The notes below the pieces were generated by a model that did no database searches, was not told the DNA's origin, and saw only the letters and a program-made list of their open reading frames with translations. Source: Helianthus annuus (taxonomy: Eukaryota; Streptophyta; Magnoliopsida; Asterales; Asteraceae). From it: 64,000 bases of DNA. Location: assembly GCF_002127325.2 (NCBI RefSeq), contig NC_035443.2, positions 32,353,930 through 32,417,929 of the forward strand. Direction: 5' to 3'. Below, in pieces: positions 44,111-57,130 of this stretch. The first letter of the stretch is position 1; every line of letters begins with the position of its first letter. The translations under genes were made by a program, and so were the position numbers.

Positions 44111-45131
44111 ATTTGAGTGCTAAAACAAAAACACGCTCTCCCCTTCGTATTCACAATTCACATTCACAAACCCTAATATACTGCATTTACGGAGTTTTTT
44201 GCTTCATATTTAGGCGGTATCTTTTTCTAATAGATTTTCTATTTGTGTTTCCGTAATCCCTGGAAACAAACCCTAGAACTCTTCCAGCGGCATTGCAATC
44301 AAGATCTGTTTATTGTTTCAAAGACAATCGTCCTTCAAATATTGAAGATCTATGGCATATTGTGGTGTTGCAAAGGACTATTGATCAATCAATCAACTAA
44401 TCATACATCACCAAAAGTTCTCATTGTTATCAGCCTACAATCGACTGTTCGTAAGTTGTAATCAGGTTCATAATCGGTTTTTAAATTTAGGTTTTTTGTT
44501 CTTAGATTCTTTTTTTGGTTACTGTCATTTCATATGTTTAATTGTTGGTATGATTGTATAAAGAACACGATGATTTTTTAATCATATTTGATGTGTAATT
44601 AGTCTTATTTTTTTTTTTGAATTTGGATCTTTGATTTTAATGAATCTCATTCGATTAGATTGTTTTTAGGTTTAGATTTTGATCTATGGTTTTGAATTTG
44701 GGCGGAATTCATGAGAAATTGTGAAAACTGAATGTTTGAAAATGCTAATTTGATTTTGATTTTGCATTAATTTGGTTGTTATAGAAGTAGAAGTGTGGTT
44801 TACTCACTTTATTTGGGTGATTACTTTCGGTTGATTGTTTACCAAAAGTGGAAATATTAGGTTCATTTGTTGTTAGTGTGTTATGTGTAAATATTGTTTT
44901 TTTGTAGATAGATTGTTTTTGTTTTGCCTAAAGTGACCAAAAGTTTATGATATTATAGCTGCATTTTTTAGTTTGTTTACTATAATTATCACTGAACAGA
45001 TTTTATGTTATTTTAGTTGAAGTAACTGCTAGCATTGGACATTGATGGGTGGTTTTGATGACCACGGTGGTTTAACATCTTGAAAACGGCTCCGAGATGG
45101 TTTTTTTTTTTTTTTTTTTTTTTTTTTGTAG

Positions 45132-45210
45132 ATGGAGCTGGTGTTGGTAAAGGACGTACAATTGCAGTGCTGATTTGGGAGAATTGGCATCAAGGGATGA
45201 GAAAAGTATT
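45132..45210 (+). pseudogene. Stray exon of a strawberry-notch / FORGETTER1-type helicase-like gene
   Basis: After a long T run and TAG acceptor, 79 nt encode GAGVGKGRTIAVLIWENWHQ followed by a short basic end, and a GTAAGT donor follows. This is the nucleotide-binding P-loop segment characteristic of strawberry notch proteins (FGT1 in Arabidopsis, linked to chromatin remodelling and heat-stress memory). The family version, as I recall it, has a Gly where Val stands here. No neighbouring exon is recognisable in about 240 bp to the LARD or beyond it, so it is a fragment, likely captured or left from a decayed copy. Confidence 0.7.
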
Positions 45211-45446
45211 GTAAGTTGTGTATCGTTGGATGTGTATGCTTGATGTTGTATGATTAAGACATTAAGTATTCGGTTGTTTTTATTTTATAGGGTGTTCACA
45301 AATATATTTTCTTTCACTTGTGGTTTGAAATTTGATTAATCCTTATGTGGGTTTTAAAGTTCATTTATTTATTGAGTTTCATCAATGATGATCACTAGGT
45401 CTATAGTTGAAGTTATAGGGTAATATACGCTAGAGTGTTTTATTTT

Positions 45447-48329
45447 TGTAACATACCAATTTTTATCATATAAATTATAAGGTTTGGTTAAATTTATTAA
45501 CCACTAGTAACTAATAACTAGTTATATTTTTTCAACCCAAATAGTTTTAAACACTATTTTATAAAGTTGGTTGAAATATTATACCAATTAATTGGCCTAT
45601 ATATGGGTAACCTGTTTAATAAAATAAAAGTATATGAAAACTTATATTAGTAGACTAGTAATCTACGGGTAAGCTGACTATTAGAAATATGTTCATAGTC
45701 AGGCTTAGAAACCATATAATAATTATAAAAATACATTGTATTTTAAACCTACTCTGTTTTAATAAAAACTTGGTTCAAAATGTAGACAAAAATATTCTCG
45801 CTCTAATAACATAATTATTATTTATAAAACATCATATGTTAAAAGTTATACAAGCTAAATAAGTGGACCAGTTAAATTAATTATAATATAGGTATTAAAA
45901 TAAAAATATATAAATTGAAAGTTTAAAACATTTTTCATGGACATGTTTCGTCCAATTAATATATATTAAATAATAATAATAATATAATTATAATAAAACC
46001 AAAAGAAATCCCATAAAGTAAAGATCCTGTCCCATCTTAATAATAATAAAATAATAACTCATATTCTATTTTCAAAATTCATGTATGTTTCGTATCCTTT
46101 ATTTTGGGTCCCTATTATTTTTATAATAATAATCACAACTAGAAACAATAGATAAAATAATAATAAAAAAACACTAACACCTCATAGGTATACGTGTAGC
46201 AAAGCAAACTAAATGTAATAAATTGAGGGATACGTGTTCATCATATGTCTATCATACACCTACTCTAAAAATGATATAAATAGCCATACCCATCTTTCAC
46301 TTTTAAATTGAGATAGCTTCTTTCTTTTTGGCAGAATCTCGCCCTCTCCCTCAATTCTTTACTTCTACAATTTTCCATCTCTCTCATTGTTATTCTTTTT
46401 ATTTTTCTATAAAAATAATAATAATGCCCTGCTCGTTTTAAGTGTTTTAACTCCCAAATCATCGCTACCCTTTCCGATTGATCTGAGCCCATAACGCATG
46501 TCAAGGCTTTGCCCGACTAAGTTCGCTTGGGTTCTGTCTCGGGACTTCGGGACAAGGTTAAATTAAGGGTATTATACTTAACACGAATACATTATATATT
46601 TTTTTTTTAGCCCAAAGGTTATACTCAAAATTTATACCAGGAGTCCTTCTATTTGAACCCTAAAGTTACACAGTGGGTCCATTCCTTTTTCTCACCATTT
46701 TATTCTATTTTTGTAAGTTACCCAAAACTATTATTTATTATTTATTATTTCTATTTTGTAAACAAACTTTCATCAAAAGTCATGCCTATTATTTTATTTA
46801 CCCAATAGAGAACCATAGTTGAGACACCCAAGTAATTCTGCACTAACCCTAAAATTTCCAGAACAATCAGAATCAGGATCAGGGCCCCTAAAACTCAGAG
46901 GGGGATAAACCCTAGCCAACGATTATCCTCATAACTAATTGTAAAATTCGAGAATTGAAAAACTGTCGACACAGCAAGCCTACATGCACGAAGGGCTACT
47001 CTATGAAAGTAGGGTGACCACTCGCGTAGCGCGACGCCTATAGGGGTACCCCCTCGCGCTACGCGACGGTGTCAAAATTCGGGTATAAATAGAGGGGGTT
47101 GGGACTTGAATTCTGTCTTCGGAACGACGTAAATCCGAGTTACGTAGATCAAGTTATCACAGAAACAGTCCAACACACACACACTAATATCAAATCGCTG
47201 CCGCAGAACAGGGTAATTACTCGATCGCTATTACGATTCAGTTTCCGGGATCAATATACCCAAAGAATGTCTAAGTGCTGCCCACATTGGGCTATGCTTT
47301 GTCGTTTGTCGGTAATCCGATAAATGAGTTGAAGCATTGTACTTTGTCGTTGTCGATAATTCGATAATGAGTTGAAGTACTATACTTTGTCGTTTGTCAT
47401 TTTGATAAATGAGTTGAAGTATTGCACTTTGTCATTCATTGTGAGAATTTGATCTCGGGAAATTATCGTAACTGCTGTATTGATCATTAACCCGGTTTTG
47501 TGTGCATCCTTTCCTAAATTAGGATTATTAGTCTTAATACACTCACAATCAAAGTAGATGCTAATTCTCAGAAGAATCTGAACCATGAAGCTTGTTAATT
47601 CAAATACTGCATGCTGATTTGTGAGTCATTCCCCTTTTATAAACTCTTTTCTCACAGTTTGTGAGTCATTCTTCTTTTTATTAACTGTTTTACAATACTC
47701 CAAATCATTTTTCAGAGTTATAATTACAGTGATTAAGTTTATGTAATCACCAAATTACAGCCGGTATGTGGGGTATTGTGCACAGTATTGTTATTATTGT
47801 TTCCTTCACATTAGGTGAGCGAGCCTAATTGTGACATACGTCACTCATTGGGCCAGCCAATGGTGATATGACCACAGTCACAGAGCTGGTCTGTGACAAA
47901 TACCTATTCTTGAAATGTTGGTTGATAATAAACATATGTAAAAACTCTTAATACTGTAAATTATAACAAATGAGTCGTTTTCAGTAAAATGAATGAACTC
48001 ACTCAGTATTTCCCGCTGACAAAACCTTTTTAAAACGCGTTTCAGGTAATTACAATAGATTGGAGTAAGGATTGGATCCGACACTGAAGGACTTCAAGAA
48101 GTGGCTTATTTTCAAATTAAGAAATATTGTTTTTATTAAAAGCTACCTTTGTAAAACATGGAATTTATTCCATCTTTTTAAATAAAATCCGGTGTTTTTA
48201 AACTCTGATATTTTTCCTAACTCACGGTCCTGATGAAATTTCCGCTGCAATGTTTTTCAAAATAATCACCGGTACCACTGGACTGCTCACGGCACCGATT
48301 CCGGCCAGATGGGGTCGGGGGTCGTGACA
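45447..48329 (+). repeat. 5' LTR of the LARD
   Basis: Contains TATAAATAGAGG near 47083, a good TATA box, so transcription should start near 47110. Two CGCGTAGCGCGA / CGCGCTACGCGA palindromes lie just upstream (47023-47067). Confidence 0.93.
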
Positions 48330-48334
48330 GAAGG

Positions 48335-48346
48335 TGGTATCAGAGC
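48335..48346 (+). other. Primer-binding site of the LARD
   Basis: TGGTATCAGAGC five bases after the LTR end; initiator tRNA-Met type. Confidence 0.92.
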
Positions 48347-48606
48347 TAAGCCACTGCTTTAAGCCTATAAGTGTTGTGATAATAATACTTAAACTTAAAT
48401 AAAAGAGTTAGCAGATTAGTATTAACTGGTAGCACATTTGATAGCATTTAGACTTGAACATAAGATGCCTTAGTATAAGCTAAGCCACTGGTTTACACAA
48501 TTAGGTGTTATAATAATATCTAAGTTTAAACGGAGAATTAGAAACTTAATATTATCTAGCACTCTAAATGATATTTAGACTCGAACTTAAGAATTTTGTC
48601 TTAATA
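48344..48606 (+). repeat. Tandem duplication of the LARD leader
   Basis: AGCTAAGCCACTG at 48344 recurs at 48478 (offset 134 bp), followed in both copies by related TTAGGTGTT/ATAAGTGTT, TTAGACT and CTTAATATA/CTTAGTATA words. The second copy is diverged and lacks the TGGTATC part of the primer site. Confidence 0.7.
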
Positions 48607-51600
48607 TAAATTTCAAAGATAAAATTTCTTATATAAGTATAAATAAGTATAATTGGTATTTCGTAAGAATAACGACTAGCAGGCAATAGCATTTAATTGC
48701 TATTTATTCTTGTTTATTAATATTATGTGGTCTAGAATAAGATATGTTATGGGAATACAAATTTTCTTGATTCTGGATAAAAGTCCTAATAAAAGAGACA
48801 CTTTTAAAATTTTGAAAAAGATACTATTTATGGGAAATAGAAAATTTTCTCCGGCAAAACTGGGTATAGAGTAGCAGACTCTCCAACTTGTCCGGATATA
48901 CTGAGATTACCTCTCCGGCGCGAACCGGGTAAGATGGGGTATATAAAATGTCAAACAAGTGATAAAATTTCCCTAAGTAAGTATCATGGCCTGATATCAG
49001 ACTTGTTTTTGAAAATAAAGAATCTGTTAAATACATTAACCTTATAAAGGATATATATATTACAGCATGTGAAATATATGATTATATAGATATGTGTATC
49101 TATAAGAAATTTCAAAAGCCATAACAATTGATAATTAAGGATAAAGCACAAGTATATGTGTTAATAATAAATCTAGATTCCTTTATCAAGAATCTCTTAC
49201 CTATATCGATATCAAACATTATTTTGTTTAATCATCTACCTCCTAACTCGAGCAACAATAATAAATGGAAACCCATTAAGTTGGGACACCATAAGAATTA
49301 CCAATGCGTTACCATAAATTATTAACGCCATAAATTATGAACGCAAGTAAGAAGCATGTAAAGTTGTGCTAATGCACAAGAAAACACATAAAACTTAAAT
49401 TATACGTCCACAGACGTCAAAGTTTATCACACACAACTTCCAAGGCAAGACCTTTGAAAAAAAAATATAAATTAGGCACGATGACACCAATATTAATTCC
49501 GTCGGTAAAAGTACTACTAATCAAAAAGCGGTATTTTGCCACCGGATCTTACAAACGATCAAAATCTCGTTAAGGTACATTGGAACAATATTTCACAAAC
49601 ATCAGTGCATAGACTAACCTGAGTCATAATTATTAGCACTACAAAAGAAGTCATATATTTTTTACAAATCCCCTATTTCATTTCACTTCATTTGACATTC
49701 TCTGATAATGTCATTTAACAAATAGTTATCACACGAAATTCCAGATAAGAAGTTCCTTCGTTGCAATTCTTACCTCTATGAATAAACTTTTGCTACTTCC
49801 CTTAATGATCATCATACAATGAGAATTTCTTTCATGGCGAATATTGATCTATATTATTTCTTGGTAAATCTACACGGTACACATGCACTGTTTGTTGTAC
49901 ATATGATTCCTTAGAATTATGAAGACCATAGGAAGGCTTCATTCCAAATTATTATTTTATCCAACCTCAAATATTATTTCGCTATACTTGATCTTTGCAT
50001 TGTAAACCGCGTTTTGCAAAATGATTACTCTTTGATATTTAATCAATAAATTTCTTGAAAAACTCGATTTCCTTTTTAATGGTATACATGGTTTTGTTGT
50101 AACCATGTCAAAACTTTCTTGAATCCGTTTTGTTTAAACAAAGTCCAATCATTTTGAACTTGCTCACATTTCGTATTCAAATTCAAAGTCCCATATGATA
50201 TTTTAAGCCATCATATTCAAATTCGAAATAATCCCAACAAGCACTTCAATTCTATTGAACCATAACATGCTTGTTTAGTCTTCGAATTCATCAAATCATC
50301 TCTTTGATCACGAGCACTTGTAACGACATTTTCACAAAAAAAAAAAATTTGAAGATTGCGTTAATCTAGGATTTAATTATTTAGTTATCTATATTGAATC
50401 CGCTTTGTTAATTTATTTTATAAAAGCAATCTTAACACAACTATGTGCTAAAATAATGATCCACCATTTCATGTCCTAAATTCCGTAGTCCTTACAACCA
50501 ATCGAGCCTTTCGTGATATTTCTTACCTTATCATCATTAATCGAAAAACATTGTATAAACTTAATTGATTATATATAGAAACTTACAATATAGTATTTCT
50601 GTAATTAAAATTTTGTTAAAACCATTAAGGTAAAGAAATTATATTTTTACGTATAAAATTTTGTTTAAAGTATATTCTCATTTAAAGTTTATGCATTTAT
50701 TATTAACAATTAATATCAATTTTATTATTAGTAATATTATTGGTATTATTATTTTTAGATACTAAAGTTATTATCAGGGGCATGTATTGAATAGCCTAGC
50801 CTTATTTAGACATGGACTGGCCACCTATGCTTAAACAAGGCAGCACTAACCAATATCCGCCATGATAATGACTAGTTAATGAAGTCATCATACTTATGTG
50901 GTAAAATTTAATTATATATAAAAATATTTTACTATGTACTAAAAAGAGAAGACATATTTTCAGAGGGACGAATAAAATTATATAAATAAATTATGTATCA
51001 CATATTTTGTGGTAACTATGTACTATAACACTATAACAAGAAAATAACCATATAAGAATAAAGTAGTAGTCAGCGACTACATTAGGTTAGAAGAACATTG
51101 TAATACATAAAGAATAGCCACCACAACATTTGTAACTACATTTTTACAACGCTATATGATTTCAAAATAAAAATGAGTAATCACCTAGAATTGACCCAGT
51201 GTTATATAAAATATTTTACAAATACTTTTACCCCTTTTATTCACAATTTTCAAATAATTAGCGATTCTTTTACAAAATCATAATACTAAAATATTTGTAA
51301 ATGTAATAACTTCGCTATAATATTTTGTAATCTATATTACATAATAAAAATAAGTTATTTTACATAGTATAATACAATACTAAAATAATATCTATTTGAA
51401 AGTAGTAACCATTTACATATACTAAAAATGCGTAACAAATAATATATATTACATTTGCTTTAGTAATATAATATAATAGCTGGTCATGCCAAAACAACTT
51501 GTTCTTATTATATTTCCATCTCTATGACATAGTATGAAAAATATAGTCATTAATAATATACTATCACATTATTTCACAATAACTTGGAACTTTAAACAAT

Positions 51601-52088
51601 GATACACTAACTCTATTGTCCTTTGGTGTATCTTTGCAATTCACTCATCTCAACACGTTAATTTCTCATATCATAATTCAATATTTGACAAATCATTTTT
51701 ATACTTTTATTTCCTTTTTGAACCCGTCAATTCTAAGTCTTCCTCAGATGTCAATCAAGTAAGATTTCTTTTGATAAAAGATTTTTATTGATTCCAAAGA
51801 GTCTTTCACATTTATTTTAAAATCTATTTATCATATATCTCTTGGCCTGAACCTAGTTACCTTGAAAACTATACCATTTCATCTCATTCGTTTGTCATCA
51901 AATTCCTACACTAATTCAGTTGAACCATTGAGTCCCATCTATTGTACAACTCATAGTCACCAAATTTGATATTTTGATTTGGTATCATTTACCTTAATAT
52001 TATTCTTTTTAATCAAAAAGTAACATAACTCTAAAAGAAATATCATAGCCAAATCTCGAGGACGAGATTTAAAACAAGGTGGGGAGGA
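48607..52088 (+). other. Non-coding interior of the LARD
   Basis: AT-rich sequence with no domain-bearing frame in either strand. It ends in CTCGAGGACGAGATTT and the purine tract AAGGTGGGGAGGATG, the same layout as the Tekay element's 3' end (CTCGGGACGAGATT, GTTGGGGATGATG), so the two belong to related lineages. Confidence 0.8.
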
Positions 52089-54989
52089 TGTAACATACCA
52101 ATTTTTATCATATAAATTATAAGGTTTGGTTAAATTTATTAACCACTAGTAACTAATAACTAGTTATATTTTTTCAACCCAAATAGTTTTAAACACTATT
52201 TTATAAAGTTGGTTGAAATATTATACCAATTAATTGGCCTATATATGGGTAACCTGTTTAACAAAATAAAAGTATATGAAAACTTATATTAGTAGACTAG
52301 TAATCTACGGGTAAGCTGACTATTAGAAATATGTTCATAGTCAGGCCTAGAAACCATATAATAATTATAAAAATACATTGTATTTTAAACCTACTCTGTT
52401 TTAATAAAAACTTGGTTCAAAATGTAGACAAAAATATTCTCGCTCTAATAACATAATTATTATTTATAAAACATCATATGTTAAAAGTTATACAAGCTAA
52501 ATAAGTGGACCAGTTAAATTAATTATAATATAGGTATTAAAATAAAAATATATAAATTGAAAGTTTAAAACATTTTTCATGGACATGTTTCGTCCAATTA
52601 ATATATATTAAATAATAATAATAATATAATTATAATAAAACCAAAAGAAATCCCATAAAGTAAAGATCCTGTCCCATCTTAATAATAATAAAATAATAAA
52701 ATGTTTACTAGTTTCATATTCTATTTTCAAAATTCATGTATGTTTCGTATCCTTTATTTTGGGTCCCTATTATTTTTATAATAATAATCACAACTAGAAA
52801 CAATAGATAAAATAATAATAAAAAAACACTAACACCTCATAGGTATACGTGTAGCAAAGCAAACTAAATGTAATAAATTGAGGGATACGTGTTCATCATA
52901 TGTCTATCATACACCTACTCTAAAAATGATATAAATAGCCATACCCATCTTTCACTTTTAAATTGAGATAGCTTCTTTCTTTTTGGCAGAATCTCGCCCT
53001 CTCCCTCAATTCTTTACTTCTACAATTTTCCATCTCTCTCATTGTTATTCTTTTTATTTTTCTATAAAAATAATAATAATGCCCTGCTTGTTTTAAGTGT
53101 TTTAACTCCCAAATCATCGCTACCCTTTCCGATTGATCTGAGCCCATAACGCATGTCAAGGCTCTGCCCGACTAAGTTCGCTTGGGTTCTGTCTTGGGAC
53201 TTCGGGACAAGGTTAAATTAAGGGTATTATAGTTAACACGAATATTATATATATATATTTTTTTTTTTAGCCCAAAGGTTATACTCAAAATTTATACCAG
53301 GAGTCCTTCTATTTGAACCCTAAAGTTACACAGTGGGTCCATTCCTTTTTCTCACCATTTTATTCTATTTTTGTAAGTTACCCAAAACTATTATTTATTA
53401 TTTATTATTTCTATTTTGTAAACAAACTTTCATCAAAAGTCATGCCTATTATTTTATTTACCCAATAGAGAACCATAGTTGAGACACCCAAGTAATTCTG
53501 CACTAACCATAAAATTTCCAGAACAATCAGAATCAGGATCAGGGCCCCTAAAACTCAGAGGGGGATAAACCCTAGCCAACGATTATCCTCATAACTAATT
53601 GTAAAATTCGAGAATTGAAAAACTGTCGACACAGCAAGCCTACATGCACGAAGGGCTACTCTATGAAAGTAGGGTGACCACTCGCGTAGCGCGACGCCTA
53701 TAGGGGTACCCCCTCGCGCTACGCGACGGTGTCAAAATTCGGGTATAAATAGAGGGGGTTGGGACTTGAATTCTGTCTTCGGAACGACGTAAATCCGAGT
53801 TACGTAGATCAAGTTATCACAGAAACAGTCCAACACACACACACTAATATCAAATCGCTGCCGCAGAACAGGGTAATTACTCGATCGCTATTACGATTCA
53901 GTTTCCGGGATCAATATACCCAAAGAATGTCTAAGTGCTGCCCACATTGGGCTATGCTTTGTCGTTTGTCGGTAATCCGATAAATGAGTTGAAGCATTGT
54001 ACTTTGTCGTTGTCGATAATTCGATAATGAGTTGAAGTACTATACTTTGTCGTTTGTCATTTTGATAAATGAGTTGAAGTATTGCACTTTGTCATTCATT
54101 GTGAGAATTTGATCTCGGGAAATTATCGTAACTGCTGTATTGATCATTAACCCGGTTTTGTGTGCATCCTTTCCTAAATTAGGATTATTAGTCTTAATAC
54201 ACTCACAATCAAAGTAGATGCTAATTCTCAGAAGAATCTGAACCATGAAGCTTGTTAATTCAAATACTGCATGCTGATTTGTGAGTCATTCCCCTTTTAT
54301 AAACTCTTTTCTCACAGTTTGTGAGTCATTCTTCTTTTTATTAACTGTTTTACAATACTCCAAATCATTTTTCAGAGTTATAATTACAGTGATTAAGTTT
54401 ATGTAATCACCAAATTACAGCCGGTATGTGGGGTATTGTGCACAGTATTGTTATTATTGTTTCCTTCACATTAGGTGAGCGAGCCTAATTGTGACATACG
54501 TCACTCATTGGGCCAGCCAATGGTGATATGACCACAGTCACAGAGCTGGTCTGTGACAAATACCTATTCTTGAAATGTTGGTTGATAATAAACATATGTA
54601 AAAACTCTTAATACTGTAAATTATAACAAATGAGTCGTTTTTAGTAAAATGAATGAACTCACTCAGTATTTCCCGCTGACAAAACCTTTTTAAAACGCGT
54701 TTCAGGTAATTACAATAGATTGGAGTAAGGATTGGATCCGACACTGAAGGACTTCAAGAAGTGGCTTATTTTCAAATTAAGAAATATTGTTTTTATTAAA
54801 AGCTACCTTTGTAAAACATGGAATTTATTCCATCTTTTTAAATAAAATCCGGTGTTTTTAAACTCTGATATTTTTCCTAACTCACGGTCCTGATGAAATT
54901 TCCGCTGCAATGTTTTTCAAAATAATCACCGGTACCACTGGACTGCTCACGGCACCGATTCCGGCCAGATGGGGTCTGGGGTCGTGACA
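52089..54989 (+). repeat. 3' LTR of the LARD
   Basis: Begins TGTAACATACC after the purine tract and ends GTCGTGACA before ATTTT. Short frames found in the 5' LTR recur here at a constant offset (about 6655-6660 bp). Confidence 0.93.
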
Positions 54990-54994
54990 ATTTT

Positions 54995-55778
54995 CATTAA
55001 GTTCATCTACATCTTAGTTATGTCTGGTTTATTTAGCAGCTCTTAAACATTGGAGATGTCTTTTACTCCAAAAGACTATAACTAGACAATCTAGACCTCA
55101 CATACAATTTTTTAGGAACACACTCTTCTACTAAATTCAAAATTGTGTGATTATAAGCACTCCAGTCACTTGCTGCAGTCATAATTGGTGCACTTGAAGA
55201 AGTTAGGAAGAGAATATAGTGTGAGATAAGTAGTAGTTTATGGTATTTGGAAGAAAAAAATAGTCAGCAAGAGACACTAATTGAGAAACCGATGGTTTAG
55301 CTATGTTTTCTATAAGAAGTTTTAGGGTTTGGTTATGCTTATATGTGTAGAAAAAATCGAACCAAACCGCCATAAAACCAACCCTTTATATTTTTCTATA
55401 TATATTACGTTTGAGAAGTTTTGTTACAACTTTTATAAATATTATACTATTTGCCTATTCACTGTTCACCCTCACTTTGTAACTCGATCATACATATAAA
55501 TATTTTAAAACAATGACTATGCTGACTGCAAAAGTCAAAGTCATTTGTTGGTCTAAAGGGTTAAAGGGTTGATTTGTACATCAAAGCATTCCAATTTTCT
55601 TTAATTGTATGTAACTAATATATATCCACATTAATAATTTGCAATGGGAAAATATTTTGGGCAAAAAAAGTATATGTAATTTGAACCCAAAAGTGGATTA
55701 TATCTTTTAGGCGGGGTGTGTTGTAACGTTTTGAATATTTTAACTAAATGCATTTCTATGTAGATTCTATATTCAAGA
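54995..55778. other. Intergenic, no gene recognised
   Basis: AT-rich sequence continuing from the LARD target site; no frame, repeat or RNA gene is supported. Confidence 0.4.
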
Positions 55779-56551
55779 ACTGACTCATTTTATTTTTTAA
55801 AAATCATATTTTCTTTGTTTTTCGACAGGTAACAGGCATGAGATTGATAAATCAATTAAGTTTCCACTGGTAGTGAACACATGCCCCTTCTTAGACGCTG
55901 TTAAACATGATTGGTGGCCATCAATGGTGGATTATCTTCCATTTATGCGGATTTGGAAGGTTGTTCCCCTGTGAGCTACTTAGATGTGATAGTACTAGTA
56001 AGGTTCTTAAAACCAATGATATTTGACAATGATTTATCTGTGTGCTACCAACGAAAGTACAATTGACACCTTATCATGTATGGGGTAACAACACATAACA
56101 ACAACAATAATAATAATGCCTTCTTTTTTATTTTGTTTGAAAACTATTAATTGCATTGTATATTGTGACCGGTAAGATTCATATAGGTAGCAATGGACTG
56201 ACTCATTTTATTTTTTTAGTAATCATATTTTTCTCTGTTTTTCGACAGGTAACAGACATGAGATTGATAAATCAATTAAGTTTCAACTGGTAGTGAACAC
56301 ATGCCCCTTCTTAGACATTGTTAGAACATGATGGGTGGCCATCAAGGCATCAATGGTGGATTATCTTCCATTTATGCAGATTTGGAAGGTTGTTCCCCTG
56401 TGAGCTACTTAGATGTGATGGTACCAGTGAGGTTCTTAAAACCAATGATATTTGACAATGATTTATTCGTGTGCTATCAATGAAAGTACAATTGTCACGT
56501 TAATCATGTATGGGGTAACAACATATAACAACAACAACAACAATAGTAGTA

Positions 56552-56590
<39 letters not shown>

Positions 56591-56694
56591 GTAATAATAA
56601 TAATAATAATAATGCCCTCTTTTTTTATTTTGTTTGAAAACTATTAATTGTATTGTATATTGTGACTGGTAAGATTCATATAGGTAGCAATGGA
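55779..56694 (+). repeat. Two-copy tandem duplication (418 and 498 bp)
   Basis: ACTGACTCATTTTATTTTT at 55779 recurs at 56197, and both copies end in GGTAAGATTCATATAGGTAG. Each contains an acceptor-like TTTTTCGACAG followed by exon-like sequence (HEIDKSIKFPLVVNTCPF in the first). The second copy is frameshifted and has a greatly expanded AAT/ACA microsatellite (56527-56613) compared with a few units in the first (56098-56117). I do not recognise the protein. Confidence 0.85.
56527..56613. repeat. (ACA)n/(AAT)n microsatellite
   Basis: About 28 trinucleotide units with AGT interruptions. The poly-Asn and poly-Tyr frames on the two strands are artefacts. Confidence 0.95.
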
Positions 56695-56938
56695 GGCTGG
56701 AGCTGTTGCTACCATGAGTAACGTCAAAGCCCCAAGATTGGTCATGCTTTATACTGAATGCACAATTCTTGCTGGCAATCAAGCCTTAGCATTGCCACTA
56801 CAATGGGTCTCATGGAACCTTCCAATGTTAGCTCAACATAATCAATGGGAAAGTGGACTAAATGAAGAGAAAATCAATGTCAGCCTAAATTTAGGAAAAT
56901 TGTTGTACCCATCAACAGATATGGTCCTTATCATCTAA
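56690..56938 (+). other. Unrecognised exon-like frame
   Basis: An 82-codon frame starts ATGGAGGCTGGAGCTG and encodes protein-like sequence (for example NVKAPRLVMLYTECTILAGN and WVSWNLPMLAQ) before turning AT-rich. A second protein-like piece, TMMTKRDLPLILCDFGNAKV, lies at about 57070-57130, before a GT-rich junction. They could be exons of one decayed gene. I cannot name the family. Confidence 0.3.
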
Positions 56939-57130
56939 AAAATAACTAAAATGTTGGTGACATGCATTACACATTATATTTCAAATGCTTTTTATTGCAT
57001 ATTGTTGCTATGCACAGTTAGATATCCAACTATTACATTGCTAATGAAGTTTATCAGGCGTTGAGGGGACTATGATGACTAAACGTGATTTGCCGCTCAT
57101 ACTCTGTGACTTTGGAAATGCAAAGGTTCT

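Larger units (their letters stand above)
45447..54989 (+). mobile_element. LARD: 9.5-kb non-coding LTR retrotransposon, TSD ATTTT
   Basis: LTRs 45447-48329 (2883 bp) and 52089-54989 (2901 bp) begin TGTAACATACC and end GTCGTGACA. ATTTT occurs at 45442-45446 and 54990-54994. The internal 3.8 kb has a primer site and purine tract but no gag or pol; the longest open frames are under 80 codons. LTRs differ at roughly ten substitutions plus a short AT-tract change near 46600/53245 and an insertion of about 13 bp near 52700. This suits a large retrotransposon derivative moved by proteins of an autonomous relative, perhaps the family at 59100-64000. Confidence 0.92.

Noticed and set aside
48330..52088. 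Hidden gag-pol in the LARD interior
   Set aside because: No frame on either strand exceeds about 80 codons and no RT, protease or integrase motif is visible.
56452..56782. Poly-Asn (plus) and poly-Tyr (minus) frames
   Set aside because: Produced by the AAT microsatellite.
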